This document shows positions 10,552-21,021 of a stretch of DNA of 64,000 nt, one piece after another. Positions within the stretch are counted from its first letter, which is position 1. Each line of letters starts with the position of its first letter. The stretch is from positions 434,001 through 498,000 of the forward strand of contig NC_030990.1 of assembly GCF_000149955.1 (NCBI RefSeq), read 5' to 3'. This DNA comes from Fusarium oxysporum f. sp. lycopersici 4287. Its lineage: Eukaryota > Ascomycota > Sordariomycetes > Hypocreales > Nectriaceae. A model generated the notes under the pieces. It ran no database searches. It was not told the DNA's origin and saw nothing but the letters and a program-made list of their open reading frames with translations. The position numbers were made by a program, and so were the translations under genes.

Positions 10552-12190
10552 GAGGACGAGTGATGAGAACTATTCGGCGCTTTCGCGGTGAGCCCGGCCT
10601 GGGATGCTCAGGCTCCTCCTCTGCTTCGTAACCGACCTGGGGCGTTGTGGCCACCATGATGCACGATGGTGCTTCTGATATAGCTGGGCTTGGGGCACGA
10701 ACGCTCGGCTGCTCTTGTGATGCGGCATCCTCGCCTTGTCGTTCATACGTGCTGTTATGGGCTTGGTGCAATTCCGGTTGTGCTTCTCGCTGTCGTTGTC
10801 GGTATGCCTCCGCGCCTACGGTCCGGACATGTCCTCGCTGTTCTTTGGTAAGTCGGCGCAGCACGCCGCGCACTTTCTTCGGTCGAGCTGGGCACCTGTG
10901 AAAGTTAGCCAGGTGAGGGCCCAAGCAGTTAATGCACTGTTCTGGCGCGGCGCAGTCATCAGTAGAGTGGCCGATCTTGCCGCAGCGTTGGCAGACTGGC
11001 CGTCTATGACAGTTGCGGTCAAAGTGAAAGCCCCAGCACGTCTCACACTGTCTTAGCCGGTCAGTTTTGTCGACAAGTCTGGCCATGCTGCTGCCAAACA
11101 GCGACCAAAATCTCTTTGTGGGCTTCAGAAAGGATACAAGTAGGGCCTTGGTCAAAGGGTTGTCCGAGAATTGTCGCGCCGGGCGTATGTCAACAGGCTT
11201 GAGCCCCGTCTGCATTTCTATCTCGTCGCTGACGATGCTGTCGCTATCCACCTCATTACCGTGAAAGTCGGTCAGTCTTTTGGGAAAGTCTGAGACCACA
11301 TAGGTGAACCATTCTTTGTTCGTTTCTACTGCTATAGGTTTCAGTTCCGCGGCCCATTCAGCCTGCTTTTCTACAAGAAAGTCGCGTGTTGCCGAGTCGG
11401 CAGCCAAGACGGCCCATCCAGACCGGACCTGGAACACCTGTCGGATCTTGTCTGAGACGGCGCCGAGTTTCTCCCGGATTAAGGTCCGGATGGCATAGCC
11501 ACTGTGGGCCCTGGCCGGGGCTCCGGCTTCTAGACGGATGAAGACACGGAGATCTTGTCGGAGTGGGGCGATGGTCGGCTGTTGCCCTTGGCGATGAGGT
11601 GGGTCGGATTGTCGGTGCTGCTGTTGTTGCTGACGGTGTTGCTGATGGTGGCGGTGGGCTGGGCGAATGTGGGCAGCGGGAAGCGAGATGGCGGCGACGC
11701 TGCTGTAGCTGGGCTTGGGGGTCGTAGGTCCGGAGCCGGAGAGCTCTCGTTTCCAGATGCCGAGGAAGCTGTCAGCAAGTTGTCTAGCGAAACGGCGTTG
11801 CGGTCCGGTAGCGAATTGCTGAGCCGCTTCTTCAAACTTGGCGCAGAAGGTTTGAAAGACCATCAGCTTGGCGTTGTACTCTTCCGCGTGTTCTCGCGCG
11901 AGATCATTGGCCGACTCGATAATAGAGATTGGTTGTTGTTCAGAGATCGATGGTGAGTTGGCACGCGCAGCGTCTTCCGTAGCTGCAGCAGCGGTGGCGG
12001 CGATAAGTGGTGAGGATGGAGTCTGGGCCATCTGCCTGGGAACGGGTAAAACACCAATGGTGCCATTCACGGTCGCAGGGCTATTCTGCAAGAGAGCTGC
12101 ACGGGCTCCTCGATTCAGATTAGCGGGAGTGTGGATCCCTAAATCGAAGGGGTCTGGGGCAGCGGGCGGGCTCGTCGAAAACGAGGCCAT
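10544..12190 (-). CDS. LINE ORF1: gag-like nucleic-acid-binding protein
   Basis: From the first ATG (12190, MASFSTSPPAAPDPFDLG) the protein is 548 aa. The frame is open a little further upstream, but only with a GTG start. The central part is rich in Q/H/R low-complexity (about residues 180-200). The C-terminal third has three Cys/His zinc knuckles: CETCWGFHFDRNC, CQRCGKIGHSTDDC and CINCLGPHLANFHRC. It should coat the element RNA into a ribonucleoprotein. Its stop TAG overlaps the start of ORF2 by 8 nt. Confidence 0.92.
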   Translation of the reverse strand: MASFSTSPPAAPDPFDLGIHTPANLNRGARAALLQNSPATVNGTIGVLPVPRQMAQTPSSPLIAATAAAATEDAARANSPSISEQQPISIIESANDLAREHAEEYNAKLMVFQTFCAKFEEAAQQFATGPQRRFARQLADSFLGIWKRELSGSGPTTPKPSYSSVAAISLPAAHIRPAHRHHQQHRQQQQQHRQSDPPHRQGQQPTIAPLRQDLRVFIRLEAGAPARAHSGYAIRTLIREKLGAVSDKIRQVFQVRSGWAVLAADSATRDFLVEKQAEWAAELKPIAVETNKEWFTYVVSDFPKRLTDFHGNEVDSDSIVSDEIEMQTGLKPVDIRPARQFSDNPLTKALLVSFLKPTKRFWSLFGSSMARLVDKTDRLRQCETCWGFHFDRNCHRRPVCQRCGKIGHSTDDCAAPEQCINCLGPHLANFHRCPARPKKVRGVLRRLTKEQRGHVRTVGAEAYRQRQREAQPELHQAHNSTYERQGEDAASQEQPSVRAPSPAISEAPSCIMVATTPQVGYEAEEEPEHPRPGSPRKRRIVLITRPHD

Positions 12191-12326
12191 CGCCGCGGCT
12201 TGCGACTGCGCAGAGCGCAGGTTGAGTCGTTTGTTGTGCACTTGTTAAGGATTTAGGTGTAGACAGGGCCACTTTCTTAACACTTGTATGCCAAGAAAGT
12301 GTGATGACAAAGGAAGGTGTACCATT

Positions 12327-12341
12327 GCAAATTTGGGTCAA
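12327..12341. repeat. LINE target-site duplication, 5'-side copy
   Basis: Identical to 6282-6296 (gcaaatttgggtcaa). It marks the 5' border of the LINE and the start of the displaced host sequence. Confidence 0.92.
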
Positions 12342-12653
12342 GGTGTGATGAGTCATCCTGCTCAGGGTAGGTTGATGCGCAACAATTGATAGCAAGAGAG
12401 CGTCAAAATGCAGCGAAATAAACGGCAACTAGCTTCTCAAGGTGAGAAGATATATCTCTATCCCGAAGATAAATTTGCGGTCACCGGAAGTACGTGGAAA
12501 ACTGTACATCAATAGACGCCAATTGCTTGCTTCAAGCGGAATTATCCGCACCAAGCAATTGCTACAGCAAAGTCAACGCAATGAACTGAATACATGCGAT
12601 TCAAAATTACAGTCTGTATAAAGTTCATTGGATCAATTGACAGAGTATTTATT

Positions 12654-12654
<1 letters not shown>

Positions 12655-12703
<49 letters not shown>
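12655..12703. repeat. Homopolymer of 49 A
   Basis: An uninterrupted A run by direct count, followed after four bases by about eight ATA/TAA units. It could be a microsatellite or the tail of an old retroelement inserted in the plus sense. No element body was recognised to its left. Confidence 0.9.
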
Positions 12704-12704
<1 letters not shown>

Positions 12705-12706
12705 AG

Positions 12707-12732
12707 ATAATAATAATAATAATAATAATAAT
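12707..12732. repeat. ATA trinucleotide microsatellite
   Basis: About eight tandem ata units directly beside the A run. Confidence 0.9.
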
Positions 12733-13415
12733 TTCAACATTCTCATCGAGTCGTATTCACGATGCGGCGGTGCTCAGGTTTATCAGATAATGCTTATCGG
12801 ACCAATCAAAGCCCGCTCTGAGAGGCAGCCAAAAGCTTATCTGCGCGATGAACCTTGATGAAATTGAGGCGCAAGCCAGAATACGTGAGGCGTAGGGACC
12901 AAAAGAACGGCCAGAACGGCCCCGAATATGCAAAGAGAGAGGCCTGAACCGTCATTGCATGAGGCGACTATTGACGTTCAACTAGGGCCTTGTCCAGATT
13001 CTGATCGCTGCAAGGTTCCATTTCGCGGCGCATTGCAAGCGCTTCACTAAGATACGGGGTAAACGCTAAAAATAGACGATTCTCATGCATTTCTACGGCG
13101 GCTGACTGACTTCTACGAACTGTTAATTATTCTCATCAAATTTTGGATTAAGAACCAGAACTCTAATATCGAAATGAATGTCTTGCAGTGGTAGTTTTTG
13201 AAAATCTTAAATACAGTTCCCTCAGACATCCCGGACAATGGAGAATCAACAGCCCTATGAGCTTTAAGGCGGTGTTGGTTTACCCCAGACATTCCTCACG
13301 ACGGTCTGGCTGCGCCCCCAACATGACTCACTTCCCATGTCAAGGCATATTCGGTACCTTCCACATGGAGTGTAGCAACCAAACTCACCTTCAACTCTCA
13401 GCCCTACATACCGTG

Positions 13416-13449
13416 TGACTCACGCGGTAGCATTTTCATCTTTATATAA
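13416..13449 (+). promoter_or_regulatory. Candidate core promoter of the 1267-aa gene
   Basis: A TGACTCA palindromic motif (13416-13422, bZIP/AP-1/Gcn4 type) is followed by a TATA-like tttatataag (13441-13450), about 55 nt before the ATG at 13499. Motifs are visible; use is inferred. Confidence 0.35.
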
Positions 13450-13498
13450 GCCGCCTAACTGCCCCCAAGTACTTATCGGATCTTCATCAGTAATCATC

Positions 13499-16400
13499 AT
13501 GGAAAAGGTGCGTAAGACTTTCTTCGACCCTTTGGCTACGTCAAAGGGTCGGATAGCGGAACTACTACAAAATCTGCCTGTTGGCTCTGCACATCCTTTC
13601 AGCCCTGAGGGCATATTGTTATGTCGAACGAAGAATGGCATCGAAGAGATTGATATCTCGAATTACAGTCAAGACTACTTTTTCAACTCCGTTGACTTGG
13701 GGGAGATGGGAGAGATTTTACTGAGGCGGATGAAGGGGTTTAGGGAACATCTTGGTAAGAATAAACAACACTCACAGAACCTGACTGATGCTGACAATTG
13801 ATAGCCGTGTTTGATGACTTTCAGATCATGCAAGCTCCAGCGGCTACCTTCAAGATTCCCATAGTATCAGGACAAATCACCATCCTAGCAGTATCAGAAC
13901 GCACTCCCACGTACTACGATTTCTGCTTCGCAGATCAAGACTGCAACACTTGCTGCTGGACAGAACGAACGACCTTTTCTGGAATCAAGCACAGCGGCGA
14001 TCTTCTCAACCAGCAGGATCTTCTGGACTATGTGAGGATAGACAATGATACGCTGACGGAAAAGCCTATCTGTGTTTTTATCTCCGGATATACAAAGACG
14101 CAGATCACGAGGTTCTTGGGAACGCACCCCGCGCTGATGGTTGCGGATCACGTTGACAAGGTGGGTCGCTCTTTGACGTGAATCTCTGTTTATTGTGCTG
14201 ATGGGAGTAGATATTGTACATCATCCCTGTTCCTTTGGACAAGGCGACTATTGGGGATGCTACCATCTGCTGCCCTTTGGTCATCAAGCGTGATGAGGAT
14301 TCCATCATTTGCTCCATTCTTCCCAAGGCGACGACGGATAGGAACATGATGTGCGACAGCAAGAAGCTCATCAGCCCTTGCTTTCCTGAAGCTATCAACA
14401 GCGCGGACTTCACCATCTCTGAACCTCTGCCTGCTGCAGCTGCGGAGGAGAAGAAGGTTGAGAAGAATGATGAGGTGGAAAGTGAGGTACAGGTCTCGGA
14501 CAAGAGACGTGCGATCTTGACCACCGACTCTTCAAATCTTCCCTCTTTCCTGGCTGATTCTGATGCACAAATCATTCGCTTCAGCACTGGTATCGAGTTC
14601 ATGTCTTCAGATGCCGACAACACGGAACAGAACAAGTCCACTGTTGTTCTTCCCTGCATCTTCGGATCTCAACTCCAAGGTCCAATGCTCCTATCCACCG
14701 GAAGTACTCCTTCCAACGTTCCCTTCAAGGATGAGAAGGCCCTTTGCGCTTACTATGAACAGCTGGAAAGCATAGTGGTTCTCGTCGATGAGCGCATGAC
14801 TGATAACGCGCGAAATTTGGCTTCCGGTCTACGGATGAATACCTTGTTCATCGTGCAGATCAAGACCAAGGAGAAGCATGAGACCGAAGAGGAAGTCTCG
14901 GCTGTGTTGAGTTCGGCGAACATCAATGCTGTCACGGCGCTTGCTGGACCTCAGTCTTTGATCGTGGCTAACATTGGCGAGAAGTTTTACTTCTATCGTG
15001 GTTTGGCGAACCACAAGATCTTGGATACGACCAAGTTGAACTTTGGAGAGGATATCACCGAGATCATCATGTCGAACAGTGTGGAATCTTTGTTGGCGCC
15101 AAAGATTTCTAGACTGGTCAATCTCAGTGATGCCAACGCTATTTATCTGCCCTACTCAGCCCAAGTCGTTCGTCCCCGGGATTTATCCCAGATCTTCGAG
15201 GGTCTCAGCATCGCCGAGATCAACTCCATGCACGACGACATCACCGCCGCAGTTCCCCAACTCCAAGCCCTTCTCAGCCAAAAGGATCTCCAACAACTCT
15301 CGAAGACCCTCGTCGACACGCTCTCCTCCAAGATCGACAAGAAGACGGCGCCTCTTCGCAGCGAGTACATAGCCTTCATAACCAGCAACCTTCGCACCGA
15401 TGATCAAGCCATTCTCAACAAGAAGAACAAGATGCTGGGTGACTTGAGAAAGGTCAACAAGGAGTTACAGACTGCTCTTGAGCCTGTTATTACAAGTCTT
15501 GCGAATATGATCTCTGTTCAGACGACGTCGAAGAGAACACATGATATGAAGAGGCTTATGAGACAGACGCAGATTCAGAATAATGTTGAGGCGACCAAGT
15601 CGATGACTTTTGAGAGTTTGACGGGATTGTTGGAGAAGCATGCTGAGGAGATGGGGGTGATGTTGTTAAATATTGAGACGGTACCGTATAAGCAGATGCT
15701 GGCGAAGTTGAAGGGCACTACCATTGATGCCAAGTAAGTTTACGATACACGCTTGTCCAAGAGTTCTTATGCTAATATTACTAGGCCTTGCTGTGCACTT
15801 GACGATCGAATCCTTCATCTTGATGGCTTCGACGCCGGCATCATCATGGAACAATCCCAAAGCCAACACGCCGGCCCCCTCGTCAGCCAAGCCGGTCCCG
15901 ACCATCCCATCCTCGCCCTTCCCTACCTCAGCCAACAGCGCGGCGTCGGCTCAATGCTAGCATGGGTATGCTGGGATGAATTCGTCAACCTCAAGAGTCC
16001 ATACACAATCCGCTGGATGGAGAAGTGCAATGAATCACACATCGCCGCGCTACGCATCATGATGAGAGATACACTTAGCCAAGCTGTTGCTTCAAGGGAG
16101 TATAACTTTGAAGCAGGAAGTCCTGAGATTGGCCATCTGATGAGTTCGTTGCTTATGGCGGCTATGTCGAAGCTTGCTGCGATGAGAACAAGTGCTCCTG
16201 TTGTGTTGGATAAGGCTGAGGATACGGTTACGAGATTGATGAGAGGTCTTTTTGGTAATCTCATGACGATTGCGGGATCGGGTGTGAGGCCTTTGAGTAT
16301 GGTTTGGCAGCTTTTTGGGCTGAATCCTCAGTATGACGTTCCTGTAACGGATGCTGACTGGGTTTGGTACGAGAACGTTGTCGAGCTGTATCCCTACACT

Positions 16401-17453
16401 GGCTGGCCTTTGAAGACGTTCAACGACAATCTTCTCAAGCTTCTTGACAAGATCATCGTGCGGGTCATTACCAAGAACGAGAACGTCGCTGAGATCAAGC
16501 AGAGCAAGGCCTATGATATGGTGCACTTCTGCAAGCTTCGAAACATCCAGCTCGAGCACTGCCGTACCATCATCACCGTCTTTGAACGAATGCTCACCAC
16601 GGATGGTTTAGATGTTGCAGCTATCGCGGGAAGACTTCAAGAGAACATTCCCAGTGAGCTTGAGAAGCAGACCAAGGGCTACACCAGAATGATGCGATAT
16701 CTCGGGCATCTTGCCAGAGGCGGCGCGAGACGTCCTACCGACGATCTTGTTTACGGCAACGTGTACACCAAGCGCTCAGCTGCATTCAAGGATCTCAAGA
16801 TCGCGGTCGCGCTGGCATGTCAAGACAAGAACTGGGATGTTGCAAAGGAGAATTGCCAGGCTGTTCTTGAATTGCATAAGGAGATTGCTGCCAAGTGGCA
16901 GATTCAGCCTGAGCAGCTCAAGGTACAGAATATCCACTACTACCGCGAACTCATCGATGCAGATGTTTCCGAAGATGCTGATCAAGAGGTCAAGAACCGC
17001 ACGAGGAAAATCGTCGGGCGAATTATGGATGATGCAGAGAAGAAGCGTATCCCATGGCAAGTTGGCAACGACGCAGCCAAGAACAACGTTGAACCTCTTG
17101 ATGAACAGTTCCTCGAGCAAGTCCTCACTGGAACACGCCCTGAAACTGAGACCAAGGCTGTAGTTGAATTTGCTAAGGAGGAACCTGTTGAAGAAGAGAG
17201 CTTTGCAACGTACAAGAGTTCTTTGGCGCCAACGTTTGTTTCGGCGATGGAAAAGGCTCTCTCGGCAGAGGATATCTGCGCGATAACCAAGATTCCTGAG
17301 TCTTCGATGAGGGTGTTCATCAAGGCGCTTAACCCTGAGTTTGAGTGGGATGATTTGGCGCAGCAGTTCAAGATTGTGATATTGAGTTTGTTGCGGGAAC
17401 GTTCAGGGAGAATTGAAAGCAGACCTGCTGCCAGGATGTTGAGATTACGATGA
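13499..17453 (+). CDS. Large conserved-looking unknown protein, 1267 aa
   Basis: Four exons (13499-13754, 13805-14160, 14211-15733, 15785-17453) sum to exactly 1268 codons. It starts MEKVRKTFFDPLATSKGRIA and ends RPAARMLRLR. The N-terminal third has a Cys-rich patch (FCFADQDCNTCCW). The middle has a charged, probably disordered stretch near EEKKVEKNDEVESEVQVSDK and helical, possibly coiled-coil segments (KNKMLGDLRKVNKELQTAL). The last third is mainly helical with acidic loops. No signal peptide, membrane segment, nucleotide-binding loop or known catalytic motif was recognised. The length and clean splicing argue for a functional gene. It is convergent with the amidase. No function is proposed. 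Confidence 0.8.
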
Positions 17454-17575
17454 GCTTCACGGGTAATGGATAGGTAATGATGGGGTTGAGACTTGATCTC
17501 GTTTTATTGGTCTTTGGTTTTGCAATTAAAATCAGGCTTTCTTTGCTCTAGCTCGCTCTAATGAAATCATATCTT

Positions 17576-19502
17576 CTAAAGCTTCTCTGCTCGGGAGTTC
17601 CTAATGGCCTTGTCTACTATGTTCATCGCTAGGAGACATTCTTCGTCTCTAAATCGTGGTGCAATGATTTGAATTGCGGTTGGTGCTCCGTCTGTAGCCT
17701 CTGGAATGTCTGATGTCGATTAGCTACGTTATAATAGTGTTTGATCGGAGAACTTACAATCAGGGTCGAATGGGGCCTTGGCCTTAACGTGTTCGGAGTC
17801 TTCAAACTTGGATGAGTTGCCGAAGGGAATAATACCAGCAGGGAACTATCATCTTGTCAGCATGTCCCAGTTTCTAATATACAATGATGATAACTTACAT
17901 CCAACACATTCCACATAAGAGTGTAAATGGGAACACCATATGTATCATGAGGAATAGCCGTGGTAGCAGCTCCAGGAGCAAGAATAACATCAAGCTTGTT
18001 ATCCCGATACGTCTCCTGCCAAGCCTTAAGGTACTCAAAGCGAACCTCATTCAGCCGAGATATCTTCGCAGGAATCTCCAGATCCGGGGGAACAGGGAAG
18101 TTGCCGTTAGCAAAGGGATGAACAGCGATAGCCACAGAGTTAACAAGTGGCTCACCGATCTCTCGAGAGACGGTATCGAGATCAGGACCCATGATACTGA
18201 ATAACTGGAATCCGATTCTTGCACCAAGACCAGCATTTCGCTTAGGATCTTGAGAGAGGTAAACGAGCTTATGGCCTGCGTTCTCAAGCGCAGAAGCAGC
18301 CTTTGCTAAAGCACGTCGAACAGGTGGATGCAGAGGATATTCCGGATCTTCAGCCATCACACCAATGGTAAGCTTAGTATCTGCCTCACCAAGGTCTCTC
18401 CAGGGGATATCAACAACGGTGGGGTCGTAATTCCAAGGTCGTTGAGCAAGAGTAATCTTCATGAATAACTCGAGATCTTCGATGGAGTTGGCCATGGGTC
18501 CACCGACTGGCGCAATACCGGGGATATGGTCCTTAGGAAAAGGATATTCTGATTGGCCTCCGAAGGGAACACGCTCAGAGGTGGGTTTGAATCCGTAGAT
18601 ACCGCAGCATAAGGAGGGAATGCGGATGGAGCCGGCGATGTCACTGCCGACGCCGAGGGGAGATCCTCTAAAGGCGACGAGAGCACCTTCACCGCCGGTT
18701 GAACCACCTGCTGTAAGGCTGGTGTTGTGAGGGTTGAGAGTTCTTCCAAAGATGTTGTTTTCCGAATCTGCTGTCTACGGGGTATTAGAAGGTGTCGCCA
18801 ATAGGGCACGTTGTAGCTTACCATCATTGTCTGGGGCAGGTTTGTCTTGCAGTACAAAACAGCTCCAGCGTCGAGCAACAGGTCAACGAGTGCAGAGTTG
18901 TGGTCAGGAATTGGCTGACGAAGAAACTCGACATATCCAACAGTGGCATGATGGCCTTTTACGCGATATGAGTCCTGTTTTGTTAGTAAGCTTTCTGATG
19001 CTGAAGGTGATGATGCATACCTTCAGACTGATGGGCAATCCGTGAAGTGGACCAGCCAGCTTTCCAGTTGTTTTTAATTGCTCATCAAGCTCTTTAGCTC
19101 TTTGAATGCCCTCCTTGAACATGATCTCAGTCAAACATGATGTCTACTTCTGTTAGTACTGGTCCCAATGGTTGTCTCAATGTTACATACCAATTGTTGA
19201 GCAAGACTTGCACGCTTGGAAAACGCCACAGTAACTTCCTCTGAAGAGAGCTCTTGAGAATGTATCTTGCTCAATAACTCAGCAGCAGTATACCTTTCCG
19301 TGATAACAATCTCCTTCTCCGTCAAAATTCCAGACCTCTGAACAGCCTTGGATTCAATAAGCTTGCTACCATTACCATCTCCATTATTCTTCAGCCCCTG
19401 GAGCTGTTTCTCTGGGAGGAGCCATTCTGTCGGCACAGCATCACGCTGCTTCTCGCGGTGCTGAGCAGCAATGGTCTTCCAGTTGGTAGTAGTAGCAGGC
19501 AT
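17576..19502 (-). CDS. Amidase-signature enzyme
   Basis: Six exons (19191-19502, 19021-19143, 18822-18974, 17899-18774, 17758-17845, 17576-17709) give 561 aa. The Ser-cisSer-Lys triad is complete: K145 in LPISLKD, S221 in AGGSTGGEGAL and S245 in GSDIAGSIRIP. The 76- and 24-residue spacing closely matches that known for FAAH (K142/S217/S241). The family hydrolyses carboxamide bonds of small molecules (acetamide, formamide, fatty amides); the substrate here is unknown. No signal peptide is visible, so it is probably intracellular. The start is MPATTTNWKTIAAQHREKQR, typical of fungal acetamidase-like members. It shares a 473-bp divergent promoter region with the DUF3237 gene. Confidence 0.92.
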
Positions 19503-19975
19503 GATGAATGATGTGAGGATGATGAGATTTGCTGGAGAAGCGTTTCTGGTCTCCGCATTGTTTATTAATGAGGAAAGAGAACAGGCGACGGAATTCCGGA
19601 GGTCTAGATCCTCTAATCTCCCCCACAATGCGGATAGACTACCCCATACTGCAAGCCGAGATAGCGTCGGCGCGAGATTTGGAAGGGGTTGTTTTAGCTC
19701 CGAGGCGCATGTAATGCCCCAGTTTGGCAGTTGGAGCCGCCAGTGTGTCGGCAAATGCAAGCGGCATAGAAACAGGGTCTGATCTGCAGTGTCATCTGCA
19801 GTATCATCGATATCATTTCCGTAGCAGTCGTCGTATCAATCAGCGTATCAAAACAAAAAATGATTCGTAAAGATAAAAGATGCCATGGTCTTCCAAATCA
19901 AGTGTATCAGGTTTCCACAAGATGAGATCTAAGATCTAACACTCCCTGCCCACTCCCCGGTCCATCACCTTCGGA
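19503..19975. promoter_or_regulatory. Divergent intergenic region, amidase / DUF3237
   Basis: 473 bp separate two divergent start codons, so upstream elements are probably shared. No specific operator was identified. A cluster of atc-rich near-repeats (agtgtcatctgcagtatcatcgatatc, about 19787) was seen without known meaning. Confidence 0.4.
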
Positions 19976-20606
19976 ATGTCTTCTCACGTACCATCTCCCG
20001 GAAATGACTTCTCTCCTTCCGAAGCCGATATTCCAACAATGCGCATGCCGCATCTAGAGTTCATCTACCGCATCGTTGCCGAGATGGACAAAGAGGGGGT
20101 TACCGAGATTGCAGGCATCGACGGCACCTCCAAGAGCAGAGTTGTCCTCCCCATCCAAGGAGGCCAAGTCAATGGCCCTCAGATAAAGGGAATCATCGTT
20201 GACAAGAGTGGCGCCGACTGGGCCGAAGTCATTAACCCCAATAAGGTGAATACAATGTATAAAAAAAAAGCTTATCGTTGATTAGCTAACAGGGGTATAG
20301 TCGCTTGTTCGGTTAAATGCCATGTACACGCTGCGAACTCATGATAACGTACATATCCTTGTTAAAGCACAGGGCATCTATCGTACTGGACCTGGAGTGG
20401 AGGAGCAGGTGGGAGAGCGGGATACTGTTACGCAAGATGAGATGGAGTATTTTACGCATATCAAGTTTGAGGCCCCTGGTGACAGTTCGTACGGCTGGTT
20501 GAATAGCGTTGTTGCTGTCGGGGCCATGATCATGTCGGAGGGGAGACCAGTTATTGACTGTTATCGGTTGACTAATTTTCCTGGAAAGAGAGCAGCAAAC
20601 TTGTAG
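19976..20606 (+). CDS. DUF3237 family protein
   Basis: Exons 19976-20245 and 20301-20606 give 191 aa. The start is MSSHVPSPGNDFSPSEADIP. Family-like features are PHLEFIYRIVAEM near the N-terminus, then GIDGTSKSRVVLPIQGGQVNGP (G-rich turn), and in exon 2 AMYTLRTHDNVHILVKAQGI and FETHIKFE-type strand sequence. DUF3237 proteins are small beta-barrel proteins of unknown or poorly defined function, often next to catabolic enzymes. The divergent amidase is a plausible functional partner. The acceptor at 20300 is chosen because it keeps frame and restores SLVRLNAMYTLRTHD. Confidence 0.78.
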
Positions 20607-21021
20607 ATGGATAGATAGTTGATATATCAACATAAAGTTCCACATCGTATCTTTGAGCTGCAGGTTTCATGTGGGGCTGAATGACCCGGGAATAACTATC
20701 TTTCAGGCGTGATGTGACTCAACGACGTAATGATCTTCCCGGGCTGGGTGAGGCTGAGTCTAAAACGCCGCCGAGTTTCTGAAGGTGTGACATGCCCTAG
20801 CAAAGTACGATGCAGCCAATAGCGCGGTGGCTGTTTGACTAAGGAAAACTGTAATTCAAGTCCGTTCACTCCAAGCGAAACTTCACTGAAATTCAAGTCT
20901 TAAGATAAAAGAGAGTATGAGTAAATTGATGATACCTAAACTACCAACACTACGACCTAATGATTCCCAATATCTTCCATACAATTCCATCCGAGTGTCA
21001 TTAATCCATCGTAAAGTCCTG
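20607..21021. other. Intergenic between convergent genes
   Basis: Space between the ends of the DUF3237 gene and the MFS gene. Nothing was recognised beyond probable 3' untranslated sequence. Confidence 0.4.

Larger units (their letters stand above)
6297..12326 (-). mobile_element. Full-length Tad1-like LINE (non-LTR retrotransposon)
   Basis: The element is about 6030 bp and is transcribed on the minus strand. Its order is: a short 5' leader (12326-12191), ORF1 (gag-like, zinc knuckles), ORF2 (endonuclease, reverse transcriptase, RNase H), a 3' UTR of about 510 bp, and a short tandem tail (ttatg units on the plus strand, about 6299-6316). It is bracketed by an identical 15-bp target-site duplication. 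Both ORFs are open, catalytic residues are present and RIP-like decay is absent, so the insertion is recent and may be competent. The domain order APE-RT-RNaseH with a C-terminal Cys/His motif fits the fungal Tad1 clade. The 5' leader is only about 136 nt, so slight 5' truncation cannot be excluded. Confidence 0.93.
12342..13415. other. Intergenic: displaced upstream region and low-complexity DNA
   Basis: The left end is host DNA that lay directly upstream of the gene at 6217 before the LINE inserted. It holds a TGAGTCA motif near 12348, an AP-1/Gcn4-type half-palindrome, function unproven. A long A run and AAT repeats follow. No gene was recognised; the 12628-12858 frame is a poly-lysine artefact of the A run. 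Confidence 0.4.

Noticed and set aside
12628..12858. Frame with a long lysine run
   Set aside because: Product of the 49-A homopolymer and AAT repeats, not a gene.
17576..17590. Peroxisomal targeting signal on the amidase (ends AEKL)
   Set aside because: EKL is not a canonical PTS1 tripeptide.
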